Assembly (NCBI GenBank): GCA_963662175.1
Contig: OY759215.1
Span: 57,863,213-57,927,212, forward strand
DNA from: Aradus depressus
Lineage: Eukaryota; Arthropoda; Insecta; Hemiptera; Aradidae
Length of the DNA stretch: 64,000 bases
Direction of reading: 5' to 3'
Below, piece by piece: positions 12,192 through 23,597 of this stretch (the first letter of the stretch is position 1; every line of letters starts with the position of its first letter). Position numbers and translations under genes: made by a program. The notes beneath the pieces are model-generated. The model was given only the letters and a program-made list of their open reading frames with translations. It was not told the origin of the DNA and did not search any database.

Positions 12192-15100
12192 ATGGAACTG
12201 AGTCTCTCAGCCTTCTTATCAGCTTTTCTCTACTTCGTATCAAACTTCTTTCCAAATGAAATTAATCCGGATTATAATGTAAAGGACACACCACAAAACC
12301 AGTTATCAAAGAAGTACGACATAGTCCTTGTTGGTGGAAGTACTGCAGGTAACTTATGTATAACAAGGTATAACAAGAAAATATATATAAATATATATAC
12401 ATATATATATATATATTACAGAGAAGTATTATCAGGGACACATTAAAGGGGGATACATATGTTCTGATACATATTGAAGGGGATCACATATGTTCAGGGA
12501 CATATTGAAGGGGGATAGATGTGATCAGGAACATATTGAAAAGGGACACACATGTTCAGGGACACTTTGAAGGGGAACCCATATGATCGGGGACACACAT
12601 GATCAAGGACACCTTGAAGGGGGATAAAAGTGATCAGGAACACATTGAAAAGGAGCACACATGATCCTGGACACCTTGAAGAGGGACACATATGATCAGG
12701 TGACACATTGAAAGGTTCTGTAGGCGAATATTGCGTTGAAGTATTAATTATTTAATATTTTGTTATGTTCTCAAATATAGTTGCTTACGTCACTGCCAGG
12801 GGTAACGAAAATTCCACAATTTCGAACCTTGTTCACCATAGCAACATTGACTGAATTGTAAAAGAAAATTAAAAAAAAAAAAAATTGAGGAAGTTATGAA
12901 CTATATTCCGAACTATACTCGCAAGAGCTACTACACGAGTTCTGTAGTTGTGAAATCGTGAAAAATGTAGTTACTTCTTCAATATTTTCATACTACCTTT
13001 TACAAAAGCATAAAAACTGTGTGGGTTTATATATCTCAAATTAGTTTGATATATTTCCAACACGACGGAGTACAAACGTTATTTGGAGCACCCCATACCT
13101 TGGAAATAATGTACTTATTTTACTTAACATTGCCTGTTTCTTTGTTATGTTTGCCTCATCGATATATTCTGGGTCTTCATATCGCCTTTTTACATTGTCC
13201 CGTTCGGCTGATTCCGCTGAAAATTGACAGTTGTCGTCGGATATTGAATATACATATGAAATTTCATGACATTACAACGGAAGTTTTTAAAGGTATTGTG
13301 TTTAGCCACCCCCCTTGACCTCTCTTTCCTTTAGTTTATTTGGCTGAAAACCAATAGATGACTTCCTTAGGGGTTTCTGAATGAAAATTTAAAATTTCTC
13401 TTGTCTATACATTTATTGTATCGGGAGTTCATCGTGTGTGTTTTATCTTTTTAGAATCAGGAAATCGGGAAACATAAAGTTCCGTCAAAACTCCGCATCA
13501 AATTTCTGACATCGTATAGCTCGAGAAGAGCTGTGACCATCGCTTAACGTCCCATCCGGCGTGTTTTATTTTACCTCCCAGATAAAATAAACTAAGGACC
13601 TCGGCCTGGTTTCGAACCCACGACCTTGAGCTCAGAAGGGAAGCACGCATACCACTGAGCTACCGGCGCCCTCAAATATATTATGTATAGTCTAATAACT
13701 ATAGATATCCAAGAGCTAAGTTGTGAAGAACAAGTTGGAAGATTGTTTCCTATCATTATTAACAAATTAAAACGGATTCCTGCACTTTAACACAAATTCT
13801 CTTGATGAACAATATAATAAATTCCACATTTTACAGCATGCGTCCTTGCTACAAGACTCTCTGAAATTCCATCTTTATCAATTTTGATGATCACGAATGT
13901 TGAAAACGAAAATGCTGTTTCGGATAATCCACTCATATTTCAACTTGACGACAACACTAATTTCACCACCATCCCACAGCGCAAAGCTTGTTTAGGTACA
14001 TCACTTTTATTATTTTATTACACAATTTATATTTATTGATTTTATTCATTTAATTGTGTATTTATTGGTAGGTGGATGTATTGGTAGGTGGATGTATTGG
14101 TAGGTGGATGTATTGGTAGGTGGATGTATTGGTAGGTGGATGTATTGGTAGGTGGATGTATTGGTAGGTGGATGTATTGGTAGGTGGATGTATTGGTAGG
14201 TGGATGTATTGGTAGGTGGATGTATTGGTAGGTGGATGTATTGGTAGGTGGATGTATTGGTAGGTGGATGTATTGGTAGGTGGATGTATTGGTAGGTGGA
14301 TGTATTGGTAGGTGGATGTATTGGTAGGTGGATGTATTGGTAGGTGGATGTATTGGTAGGTGGATGTATTGGTAGGTGGATGTATTGGTAGGTGGATGTA
14401 TTGGTAGGTGGATGTATTGGTAGGTGGATGTATTGGTAGGTGGATGTATTGGTAGGTGGATGTATTGGTAGGTGGATGTATTGGTAGGTGGATGTATTGA
14501 CTTACTTGTTAAATAAGTAATACTGAGTTATCAGTCCAAAAAAATATTTTTTTTGTTTATTCCACTGTTATTCAGTTATCATCAGGTAGTAAACCAAAAC
14601 ATACATAAACCAAAAAATGAAAAAATTTTAAACTGGTACAGTCAAGTCAACATTTTACAATAGAAAACTAAAATTAAAAAATGTTAAGTATTACTTTTAA
14701 AAAGACACAGAGAATATATTTTTAAAAAATATTAAAATTAAAAGCACTTAAAATTATTTAAAAGCAGATAAGTAGTAATAATAAGCTGAACACTAATTTT
14801 CATCCATTTTCAATTCGACAAAAATATTGAATTTTGCGTTGTATATGCACATTCGATTGGTTCAAAAAACTAGAAATAGAAAAATGCATTAAAGCAAAAA
14901 TATAAAGGTAACTCAATTTGTTTTCCCCCTCTCTTGAACTTTGTTTTGGGGCACACTGGAGGGAGGAAAGTGGAGGCAACCCGCTCGGACCTCAGTCAGT
15001 ACCCAACTCAATCTGAAGATGAGTATACGAGTATACTTTCTTCATCCCTTCTTTACTTTTAAGTAATTTTACATACACTTAATAGTTTCAATTTAAATAT

Positions 15101-16877
15101 TTTTTTATGTATTCTCAGAGTGTTTTAAATAATATACATATAACATTTGATCTATTTTTAATTTTACTTATTTATTGTTGAATGTTGACTTGAAGTGTAA
15201 CATTTTAAATTTCTATTGATCATTTTTTTTTTAATTTTTTTTTTTTTTTTGGTTTAAATATGTTTAGATTTATTACCTGGTGGCAGATAATTGCCGAAAC
15301 TAGTTGTGGAGTAAAAAAAATACATGTTAATGGACTGTTAACTCTGTGTTATTTCTCCATTAACTACGGTATAACTGAACCTCATTTCAGCTCAAGGTGG
15401 CAGATGCAAGCTTTATTCATCAATCAGACTTGGAGGGCTGTCCGCACTGAATGACATGGTCTACGTACGAGGAAACCAAGACGATTATAACCAATGGGCA
15501 AGAGAAGGAAACACAGACTGGAGCTGGAGAAAAGTGTTCCCATACTTCCTCAAGATGGAGAACTATAAAATAAAGACATTGGACAGATCACCATATCATG
15601 GAACCAAGGGTCTGATGACTGTAAGATATCCCAGGTACCGAACATTGTTGAGGAATGAGTATATTAAAGCAGGCAATGAATTTGGGTGGCCTCAGAATGA
15701 TTACAATGGGAAGACTCAGTATGGTATCGATTATACACAGTTTTTACTAGATGGACCTACGAGACTCAGCGTGGCACAAGCTTATTTAAATCCAATTGCA
15801 AAACGAAAAAATTTGACTATAATTAAATATTCACAAGTCACTAGAATTATTTTAAATAAAAAAACAAAAAGAGCGGAGGGAGTTGAATACATTAGAAATA
15901 ATAAAAAGTACACGGTGAAGGCAAACCGGGAAGTGATATTGTCCCAAGATACTTTGAGGACACCTCAGCTGCTCATATTGTCCGGGATAGGACCAGAAGA
16001 AGATCTCAAGAGACTTGGGATACCTCAAGTATGTAATTTACCGGTAGGGAGGTATTATCAGGACCAACCGGGCGTTGATGTATATTTTGAAATAAACAAA
16101 CCCTTCACAATCACTACAAATGTTTGGAGGACCAATACCAGTGTGGCAGAATTTGGACAACATGGAGAGGGACCTCTAACTACAACTGGAGAAGAAGCTA
16201 TGGCTTTCTTCAATGCTTTGGATCGAAAAAGCACATCAAATAATGCAGTCCTTCGAATGTTCAGTTGGTATCCAATTATTTCTAATGACACACAGAATAG
16301 ACAAATCGTAACAGCTCGTATACTTTTGCAAAATGCCACAAGTATTGGCAGCCTTACATTGGGAAGTAGAAATCAGAATGATATTCCTTTAGTAAATCCT
16401 AATTTCTACCATGAAGAGTACGATTATGTTGCTTTTGAGGCTGCAGTAAAAACTGCAATTGATTTTATGAAAACACCAACAATGATGAAGTATTCACCAA
16501 AAATTTTTACAGGTTTCCAACCTTTGTGTAAAGGGAAGAATGGGATCGACTTCATCAAATGTCTAATTCCGTACTATTCGACAGGAGCAACACAAGGCAC
16601 GGGCACGGTAAGAATGGGATCTGTTGTCACACAAGATCAGCTGTTCGTACGAGGCATTAAAAATCTACGAGTGGTAGACACCTCCGTGGTGCCTTTCATG
16701 ATCAAGGGAGATCCCACGGATGCTACGATAATGGTGGCTGAAAAAGCATCAGACATAATTAAAGATTTCTACGGTTTAAGAAACATTGAAAATCCCATTT
16801 ATCCAGATGACTATAACTATACTTCATCTTCAAGTATTTATTCCACAAATAATCCGGGGCATTTATATTCACTGTAG
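12192..16877 (+). CDS. GMC oxidoreductase-like protein B (predicted non-catalytic), 3 coding exons
   Basis: Coding exons 12192-12348, 13837-13995 and 15391-16877 join in frame to 600 aa. Exon lengths 157 and 159 and both intron phases equal those of A, C and D. The acceptor at 12181 lies 10 nt before the ATG, as in A and C. The N-terminus is hydrophobic. The Rossmann motif at 47-53 reads VGGSTAA (two of three glycines lost) and the FAD-ribose Glu is Thr72, both like A. The body keeps GGLSALNDMVYVRG, DYNQWAREGN, SPYHG, the motif ending LSGIGP, and a pair of cysteines around 'FIKC'. The catalytic His is Gln507 and the second site is Thr548. A and B both lack the short insertion after RMG and the C-terminal tail of C and D. 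B is the closest relative of A, probably a local duplication. A secreted protein without canonical oxidase activity is my inference. Confidence 0.9.
12420..12720 (+). repeat. Degenerate ~34 bp tandem repeat in intron 1 of gene B
   Basis: About eight to nine imperfect units of the form 'ggacacattgaagggg', then 'ata/aca-catgatcag'. The units have diverged by substitutions and small indels, so this is an old array. It can be read open on the minus strand, but only because of the repeat period. Confidence 0.8.
13190..13506 (+). repeat. R1 repeat fragment in intron 1 of gene B
   Basis: Blocks 'ttcggctgattccgctgaaa', 'tgtcgtcggatattgaat', 'tttggctgaaaaccaataga', 'atcgggagttcatcgtgtg' and a final 'aacataaagttccgtc' identify R1. 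It runs into a SINE at its right end. Confidence 0.6.
13507..13676 (-). mobile_element. tRNA-SINE head half, antisense, intron 1 of gene B
   Basis: Reverse complement of the SINE head: 'gagctaccggcgccctc' at the right end, 'ggtttcgaacccacgac' as the B-box region, 'cctcccagataaaataaact', and 'cttaacgtcccatccgg'. Truncated before the SINE 3' half. Confidence 0.8.
14063..14499 (+). repeat. 16 bp tandem array, ~27 near-identical units, intron 2 of gene B
   Basis: The unit 'ggtaggtggatgtatt' is repeated about 27 times with no variation that I can see. Such homogeneity indicates recent expansion or ongoing slippage. It is purely intronic, about 70 bp after the exon 2 donor, and G-rich on the transcribed strand. 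Confidence 0.97.
14500..15390. other. Rest of intron 2 of gene B
   Basis: AT-rich intronic sequence with T runs near 15220-15250 and an ordinary polypyrimidine-poor acceptor 'ctcatttcag' at 15390. A GC-richer patch near 14930-15000 is unassigned. Confidence 0.5.
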
Positions 16878-16933
16878 TTTCTTTTCCTGAAGTATCATAT
16901 CTTCTAAATATGGAATATTGTACTTTTTTTTTT

Positions 16934-16939
16934 AATAAA
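16934..16939 (+). terminator. Poly(A) signal AATAAA of gene B
   Basis: Hexamer 57 nt after the TAG stop, with a second AATAAA close behind it. Position relative to the stop is similar to gene A. Confidence 0.6.
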
Positions 16940-16989
16940 TAAGAAATAAATTCATTGTGCCACATTTTCTTTATGAATAACTGCATCCA

Positions 16990-17811
16990 AACTTATTGAT
17001 TACTTGTAATTCTTGTAAGGGTGAAGGGGTTGTTGAAAATAACGTAAATGTGAAACTGTAGTAGGATAGGAGAAGCATCAAATCAATGGCTGGTACAGGC
17101 AGTACAGAACTTGAGAGTTGGAATGTGACTGCAGTACCTTAAAGGTTGAATGATTAACACATCCAACTGAACTGCAAACATATTGGAGCATGTCTTCAAC
17201 AACTCTTTAAATAACTATGTATCGCAATGAAAATTTATCTTAATCCATAAAGTTAAGTAAAAACTATTTTGAATCCTTGAAACTGTTAAGATGCGACATT
17301 GCAGTAACGGACATACCTACAAAAACACAATTATCATGTAAACAAAAAAAAAAAAAAAAAAAAAACGCAACATACAACACACATACTTAATTCAAAGTAA
17401 TCTCTTCCTTAATTAAATTTTTGTTCGTTAGAAAATCTTAAAAAAACATATTAAATGGTTTAAAAAAAAAAAAAAACGTAGATATCAGTTAGGTCTCAGG
17501 AATTCAAAAAATGTCAGTCCATGGAAAAGATTTGTTCCGAAAAAAATTAATTTATTTTAATTCTGAGCTCATGTTCGTATTCAAGAATGTTTAAGAGTAG
17601 TAGCAGTGGTGTTCGTGAATTGTGTACTTTTACAAAAAAATGCCCCATGCAAATCAAAATAGGTTTATCTGAAGATTGCTAGGATTTTGTAGTAAAAATG
17701 TATCGAAAAGCTTGAACCACGAAGTTAGTCGAGAAATGAGTTTTTTTTCGGTATATATTTCCAAAACAATATTATTTATATGACATTGTGTTATTGTGAC
17801 ACATGAACTAA
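16990..17811. other. Spacer after gene B, no gene seen
   Basis: Two long A runs (about 17342 and 17462) that could be decayed retroposon tails. No coding signal and no exon of the GMC family. Confidence 0.35.
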
Positions 17812-18104
17812 CTAGGTCATATCGCCTACTACCAGAGCGCTCTTTAGTCACTCTGTTGGACATCAGCCCGATTCTACTATTGGAGTCTTAAATTATGCCT
17901 AACTTGGTTTATTCACCTAGGGTAGGAGTCTTTAGTACATGACATCACACAGGCTCGGGACCATCGCTTTCACGTGCCATCCGAAGGACATGCTCAAGGT
18001 TTTTAACCTTTCAAATAAAGTAACCAATGGCCTCGGCCGGGTTTCGAACCCGCGAACTTTAGCTCAATAAGCAACCACGCTACATCTGAGCTACTGGCGT
18101 TCTC
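17812..18104 (-). mobile_element. tRNA-SINE, near full length, antisense
   Basis: Order on the + strand: 'ggtcatatcgcctactacca', 'gcgctctttagtcactctg', 'ggtttattcacctagggtag', 'catcacacaggctcgggacc', 'cggccgggtttcgaaccc' and a decayed head 'gagctactggcg'. Diverged from the other copies, so it is an older insertion. Confidence 0.8.
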
Positions 18105-18514
18105 CATTAATTAGAAATGTAAAAAAATCAGTAAATAAAAGGCAGCTCCTAATTTACGATCTAACCAACAATCTTTTCGAGTAAAAGCTGCAGAAAAAAC
18201 TAAAAGACACATTTTATAATAAATACGAATTTTCACAGGTCATCCGATGTTTGAGATACGTGCTGAAAATCGTCCTGAAATATCGTTCTGAAACACATAT
18301 TCTTAGACGTTTCCTTGATTTACCAGAAAACCCATAGTATTCATTTAAAAAAAAATTGTTTCTTTTAAACAATGTTTTTTACTAAATTTTCCATCTGTAA
18401 TGTCTTCTCAGATTTGAGATAGGACCAATACTACAAAAGTAATAGAGCCTCAAAGAACGAAAAATAAATTTCCGTAGATAATATTTCAATGTAATGTTCA
18501 AATTGTATCGGTTA
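18105..18514. other. Spacer, nothing recognised
   Basis: AT-rich sequence without a gene. It contains faint resemblance to R2 near 18360-18440, too weak to delimit. Confidence 0.3.
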
Positions 18515-18526
18515 GCAACGAATTAT

Positions 18527-19094
18527 TTTTTTTATTTTTTATTTTATTCTTTTATTTATAAAGAAGCAACTGTTGCTAGGGTGCAACAACCAGCATCTAT
18601 GATGGTAGGTATTGACATGTTGGCGTGAATGGGATGTGAGAGGAAGGCCATGCAGTGGTAGGTCCTCGGGACGAACATTTATCTTAATTAGTAGGACAAG
18701 AACAGAAATAAATAAATAAATTAAGAAAAAAAAATTAATAAATAAAAAGGAATTGAAAGACAATTTTGATGGATGGGTAAGAGAGATGATAAAAGTAAAG
18801 GAAAATAATGTAAAAAAAAATATATATTAAGAACGAATAGGATTTAAGGTGGCAGTAAGTCGCGGTTCCATCTTCTCTTCAACCTTCGTGGGGGGTTTTG
18901 TGGTAAGTGTTGTAAAGATAAAATACGTATTTCTGGGTTTGTATGGGTGTAAAGTTTTCTAAAAAAACATATATAAGTCGGTTACTGGGTGTATCATAAG
19001 ATCGTTATGAAGTGTTCTGTTGTTTTTGTATGGGGGGGTAGTGTGTCATCAGTCTGAGGGTTTTTGACTGAAACGCCTGAATTCGTTTGATGTT
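18527..19094 (-). mobile_element. 5'-truncated retroposon with 12 bp target-site duplication
   Basis: The 12-mer 'gcaacgaattat' occurs at 18515-18526 and again at 19095-19106. The inserted 568 bp begins on the + strand with a T-rich run, that is, a poly(A)-like tail on the minus strand. This is the structure of target-primed reverse transcription. No ORF survives, so it is probably the 3' UTR of a non-LTR element, truncated at its 5' end. The family is unknown. Confidence 0.8.
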
Positions 19095-19106
19095 GCAACG
19101 AATTAT

Positions 19107-19549
19107 AAAATATTTTTTTATTATTGGTAATTTATCTCACGGAAAATTAAGAAACAGGGATATAATGCATTATGTAACTCATTTCAAGATCTTCACTCCT
19201 TGACACCTCCAAACATGCAAGGGGGAACACTTAAAATTCTGGCACACAAACCCAAAACCTGGCTACGCTATTGTCTATAGAAAGCGCTTTATCAAAGAAT
19301 TAGAAATCTATACAAACAAATCCAAGTGATTATTAAAAGTAATTAGGTTGATGAGTGTTGGGTTATCATGTATGTATTAGCATATTCAAGAGGATTGAAT
19401 AACTGATTGACAGGAGTCGAACCGCCAGGTTAAAACCAGTAGACCGAATGTGTTCCCAAGGAACTACTGGAGATACCATCGAATTCAGAGTGCTTCAAGC
19501 TTAGCTTTACTTGCCAAGGTAAGTTCGTTTTATCAATCAGTTCAATTTC
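19107..19549. other. Spacer, nothing recognised
   Basis: No gene, array or recognisable element seen. Confidence 0.3.
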
Positions 19550-19960
19550 AGAAAATCACCCTTTTTCTTGACCGATTTGGCTGAAAATCAAGAGGTGTCC
19601 TTTTGGGGGTTCTGGATACACTCATAAACTGTCATGTCGATGCTTCCATTTTATCGAGAGCCTACTCCATCCCTTCTAAGGATAATTCCCTGCTCTGGGT
19701 GGGATATTTACATTATTGTGTTTTCATTTATTTTTGATATGGACGAAGTATAGTCAGTGAAATTAGGTTTATTCAGTAGTAATTTTGATGGAGAGGTTTC
19801 ACGGGAATTTTATGTTTTCCCATCCCTTGACTCCGAAAATGTATAAAAAAAAAACATTGCTGTATATCTATGAATATGATTAACTCGCGACAGAATGAAT
19901 TATCTACACAGAATTGTATATGCGTATCCAGAACCCCATAAGGACGGATTAGAGGGGACA
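19550..19960. repeat. Two R1 fragments in head-to-head orientation
   Basis: 19550-19680 reads R1 forward (gaccgatttggctgaaaatc, 'ggttctggatacactcataa', 'tcgatgcttccattttatcg'). 19780-19960 reads R1 in reverse (tgacaccgaaa-like and 'gtatccagaaccccataagg' blocks). About 100 bp of unrelated sequence lies between. Confidence 0.5.
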
Positions 19961-19997
19961 TAACACAAAAACTCTGTTAACTGCCGTTGTATTGAAT

Positions 19998-20638
19998 GAT
20001 ACGATCCTCTTCATAATCATAGTCAGTTGTAGCGCCTTCCGAGTTTGAAACAATATGGCTGCCGTGAAGGAGGGCTGAATCAATGATCGCCTAGTTTGAG
20101 AGGGTGGATCGCTTGCTGTCCAGCGATCCCTTTTATAGGTTCCTGCGATACGATCCTCTTCATAATCATAGTCAGTTGTAGCGCCTTCCGAGTTTGAAAC
20201 AATATGGCTGCCGTGAAGGAGGGCTGAATCAATGATCGCCTAGTTGGAAAAGGTGGATCGCTAGTTGTCCAGCGACCACTTTTATAGGTTCCTGCGATAC
20301 GATCCTCTTCATAATCATAGTCAGTTGTAGCGCCTTCCGAGTGGGAAACAATATGGCTGCCGTGAAGGAGGGCTGAATCAATGATCGCCTAGTTGGAGAA
20401 GGTGGATCGCTAGTTGTCCAACGATCCCTTTTATAGGTTCCTGCGATACGATCCTCTTCATAATCATAGTCAGTTGTAGCGCCTTCCGAGTTTGAAACAA
20501 TTTGGCTGCCGTGAAGGAGGGCTGAATCAATGATCGCCTAGTTGGAGAAGGTGGATCGCTAGTTGTCCAACGATCCCTTTTATAGGTTCCTGCGATACTA
20601 TCCTCTTCATAATCATAGTCAGTTGTAGCGCCTTCCGG
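19998..20638 (+). repeat. 149 bp tandem repeat, 4.3 units
   Basis: The motif 'gatac-atcctcttcataat' recurs at 19998, 20147, 20296, 20445 and 20594, giving an exact 149 bp period. Units differ by only a few substitutions. Each contains 'atggctgccgtgaaggaggg' and 'ggtggatcgct'. It lies in the intergenic region between genes B and C. No ORF runs through the array. Confidence 0.97.
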
Positions 20639-20639
20639 T

Positions 20640-21232
20640 TATTTGCCGACGACTTCTTTTTTCTGTTGACTATATAATAAATATGTAATAGGATTGTATT
20701 GGATTCTGTGGCTCCAATCTGGAAAAGTATCTGAATTTATATTTTGGTTGATTCTGAATGGGCCGATTTCTTTGATCTCGATCGAGTAACAAGGAAACCT
20801 AATAGGCTTAGGTTCTGCTTCGGAGTATCATTAAGCTGGATAAATAATCACTCAGGGTTGTAATCGATACTAGGGATATTGTAATCTCAAAGTTAATAAT
20901 ATTTCAATCCCCATCCGTTAGAGATAAATTTCACATTTATTTAATTTTAATTTAATTTTTATTTTTGTCACTTCAACTATTTTGGTTAGCATATAATAGC
21001 ATAATAGATAATAGCATCGATCTATCAACAGATAGCTATTCATTTCCAAAAGTCCATCAATAGTTGGAAGAAATATAAAATTCGAACTTACATTAAATAC
21101 TTTACTTTATGTCTTGTATGTTATGTCTATTATTTTTGTCAAAGTTTACGTTAAAGAGGGGAGCTCTCCCTAGTGACGCGTTTACGATGCTTCAACCCTT
21201 GCTGCTATGGCTTCAATCAAATTTACTAAAAA
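20640..21232. other. Spacer, nothing recognised
   Basis: AT-rich, no supported gene. The 72-codon + frame at 21109 overlaps the following MITE and is not credible. Confidence 0.35.
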
Positions 21233-21402
21233 TTAATACCAACCACTTTTTAACACTTTCCCATCCCCTCTCGAATTTATTTCATACTGGCATTACTCGG
21301 TATACGAGTAAACAGATGAGAGAGTGACTTTCTTATATTTAGTAATGCTAGTAGGAATTGAATCTGAGAAAGGGGAGGAGGTGGTTGGTAGAAGTAAGTC
21401 TC
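21233..21402 (+). mobile_element. MITE X copy upstream of gene C
   Basis: Inverted ends 'taccaaccactttttaac' and 'ggaggaggtggttggtagaa', with inner 'ctctcgaatttatttcatac' and 'gaattgaatctgagaaaggg' roughly complementary. R2 follows it, as upstream of gene B. Confidence 0.6.
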
Positions 21403-21960
21403 GTTATGACCAAAGCTCTTATACGCATTAAACATTTCTTTCTTTATCTTCTATCCTTTTAAAATAAAGATTAATAATAATAAGCACATATTTTTAAATT
21501 TATGCGTTACAATTCAAACATTGCTTTGAATTTTTTTCGAAAGCAATTTATTGTCCATTTTTTTGGAGCAGTGTAACTATAATCGTATTGGTCTCATCTC
21601 AAATTTGAGGACACAATACAAATGAAATTGTATAGAGGAACATTTTCGGTAAGAAAAAATATTTCGATAGGTCCAAATGTTTTTGCGTAAATAGAAGAGA
21701 CTTATTTTGTACAAAAATTGCACTTTAGTATTATTTACAACATTTATTTGAAGACTTTTTGATTCGCTCGTAAATATAAATGGTATCTTGCAAAAGGTAG
21801 AGTTACCCTGTAAGTAAAGTGAACTTCATTTTTGTCTGATTTCGTTCAAAACTTAGATCTGACTAAAGTTAGCACAAATGATATATATTCATTTAAAATT
21901 TCATTGCTAAAATCATTTTTGAGTGAAAGCGCTCACAAAGTTCCAATCATATGGATTTTT
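21403..21960 (+). repeat. R2 repeat upstream of gene C
   Basis: Begins 'gttatgacca' next to MITE X and ends in 'tttttgagtgaaagcgctc' plus 'cacaaagttcc', matching copies at 2966 and 11289. More diverged than the other two. Confidence 0.5.
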
Positions 21961-22901
21961 ATACGATTACAATATATTTCCTTAGACTCAAGGTACAAGA
22001 AAGTAAAAACCGCACATCAAAATTCAAGAAAGTATAATGGTTATTATAGATACCGTTAATAAAGTAATTTGAATTCATTATTTTGAAGTAATCACTTTCC
22101 AGGCTAGTAACTATGTAAAAGTGAAGAATACACAGATAAATAATAGTTAGTACATGAATATTTATATAGCTATTGGGTCAAGTGTTGATTAAACAACTCA
22201 AACATATATACTATGTACTTGGCCTCCAGTCTTCAAACAGGTAAGAAACATGCTAGTTATAAACATGTTACTTTATAAAAAAAAATTATGATAGCCGAAA
22301 ATGATTATTTTTCAAAGATTGAACATTTTTTGGAATGGTTAACGTAATGTAAATTTTGGAAATGTTCACCCCCTCCCCTCACCCTTCTTTCTGCCCCATA
22401 ACGTTTTTTTTTTGTTGTTTTTTTACTAAGAAACGACTAAAATAATAAAAATTCATATATATTTTTTTATAACTATTTCCGCAACCGAAATTGGTGTAAG
22501 CAATTTTTTATGTGTTTATTTTAATTTTTTGTATGATAAACAGTGTTTTAATATTTAGTGCATACTTTTAAGTGAATCAATAATACCTAGTATATAATGA
22601 TTAGGACTAGAATCTTTGCAACGATAGTACGAAAATCATCATCTGCAATGTCAGTAAACATTCTTCGAGTAAACAGTCTTGATGGTATATGTAACGCAAT
22701 TTCAGAAAAATTTGACTGATTTTCTGTTGCACATTTATTAATTTATTTAAATAAAGATACCAGTGAAGTTATAAATATTTAATAATAATCTGGAAAGTCA
22801 GTGACCATCCTTGAATCAACAGAGAGTTCAGTAAATATTCTTAAATCATGTTCAAGGTGATTAAACATTCCTGAACCTCATTGTGCATGTTCCAAAAATC
22901 A
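21961..22901. other. Spacer upstream of gene C
   Basis: AT-rich, no gene seen. A non-coding 5' exon of gene C may lie here or in the following array. Confidence 0.3.
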
Positions 22902-23410
22902 GTAAACCTAGAGATGAAGGGTGAGTGGTGGGGGACAGGTGCAGTGACTGAAACTACTATCTCCGCCACGCTCTGGGTGTCCCATGTAAACCTAGAGATG
23001 AAGGTGAGTGGTGGGGGACAGGTGCGAAGTGACTGAAACTACTATCTCCGCCACGCTCTGGGTGTCCCATGTAAACCTAGAGATGAAGGTGAGTGGTGTG
23101 GGACAGGTGAAGTGACTGAAACTACTATCTCCACCACGCTCTGGGTGTCCCATGTAAACCTAGAGATGAAGGGTGAGTGGTGGGGAACAGGTGCAGTGAC
23201 TGAAACTACTATCTCCACCACGCTCTGGGTGTCCCATGTAAACCTAGAGATGAAGGGTGAGTGGTGGGGAACAGGTGCAGTGACTGAAACTACTATCTCC
23301 ACCACGCTCTGGGTGTCCCATGTAAACCTAGAGATGAAGGGTGAGTGGTGGGGAACAGGTGAAGTGACTGAAACTACTATCTCCACCACGCTCAGGGTGT
23401 CCCATGTAAA
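22902..23410 (+). repeat. 84 bp tandem repeat, ~6 units, upstream of gene C
   Basis: The unit starts 'gtaaacctagagatgaaggg' and ends 'gctctgggtgtcccat'. The array ends 187 bp before the ATG of gene C. Because 84 is divisible by 3, both strands stay open for over 100 codons; that is a period effect, not a gene. Each unit contains 'gtaa' and 'ggtgagtgg' donor-like strings, so it may be part of the leader intron or 5' exon. Confidence 0.95.
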
Positions 23411-23597
23411 AGATCCCTTTCTATTTCTCTTCTCTTTTTGAACAGAAGTTGATCAAAGTTTACTTACATCTGCGGGTACAAATACACGGCTTTGGGCTTC
23501 TCGCAAGGACTTGCCTTTGCCACATTCCCGGAAATCTAAAACCATTCCCAGAACTCTGAATTTAAAACTAACTTTTACTTTTTCTAGGTTACTTTAA

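Noticed and set aside
12494..12706. Minus-strand 70-codon frame rich in Cys/Pro in intron 1 of gene B
   Set aside because: It is the translation of the degenerate ~34 bp tandem repeat.
14063..14499. CRISPR-like array
   Set aside because: Units are contiguous without unique spacers, in a eukaryotic intron; it is a minisatellite. The same holds for the 31, 84, 142, 149 and 441 bp arrays.
16058..16339. Antisense open frame in exon 3 of gene B
   Set aside because: Shadow of the GMC coding frame; similar shadows occur in C (27701-28090) and D (44241-44501).
23042..23441. Open frames over 100 codons on both strands of the 84 bp array
   Set aside because: A tandem period of 28 codons keeps frames open on both strands; no domain, no ATG-anchored gene model.
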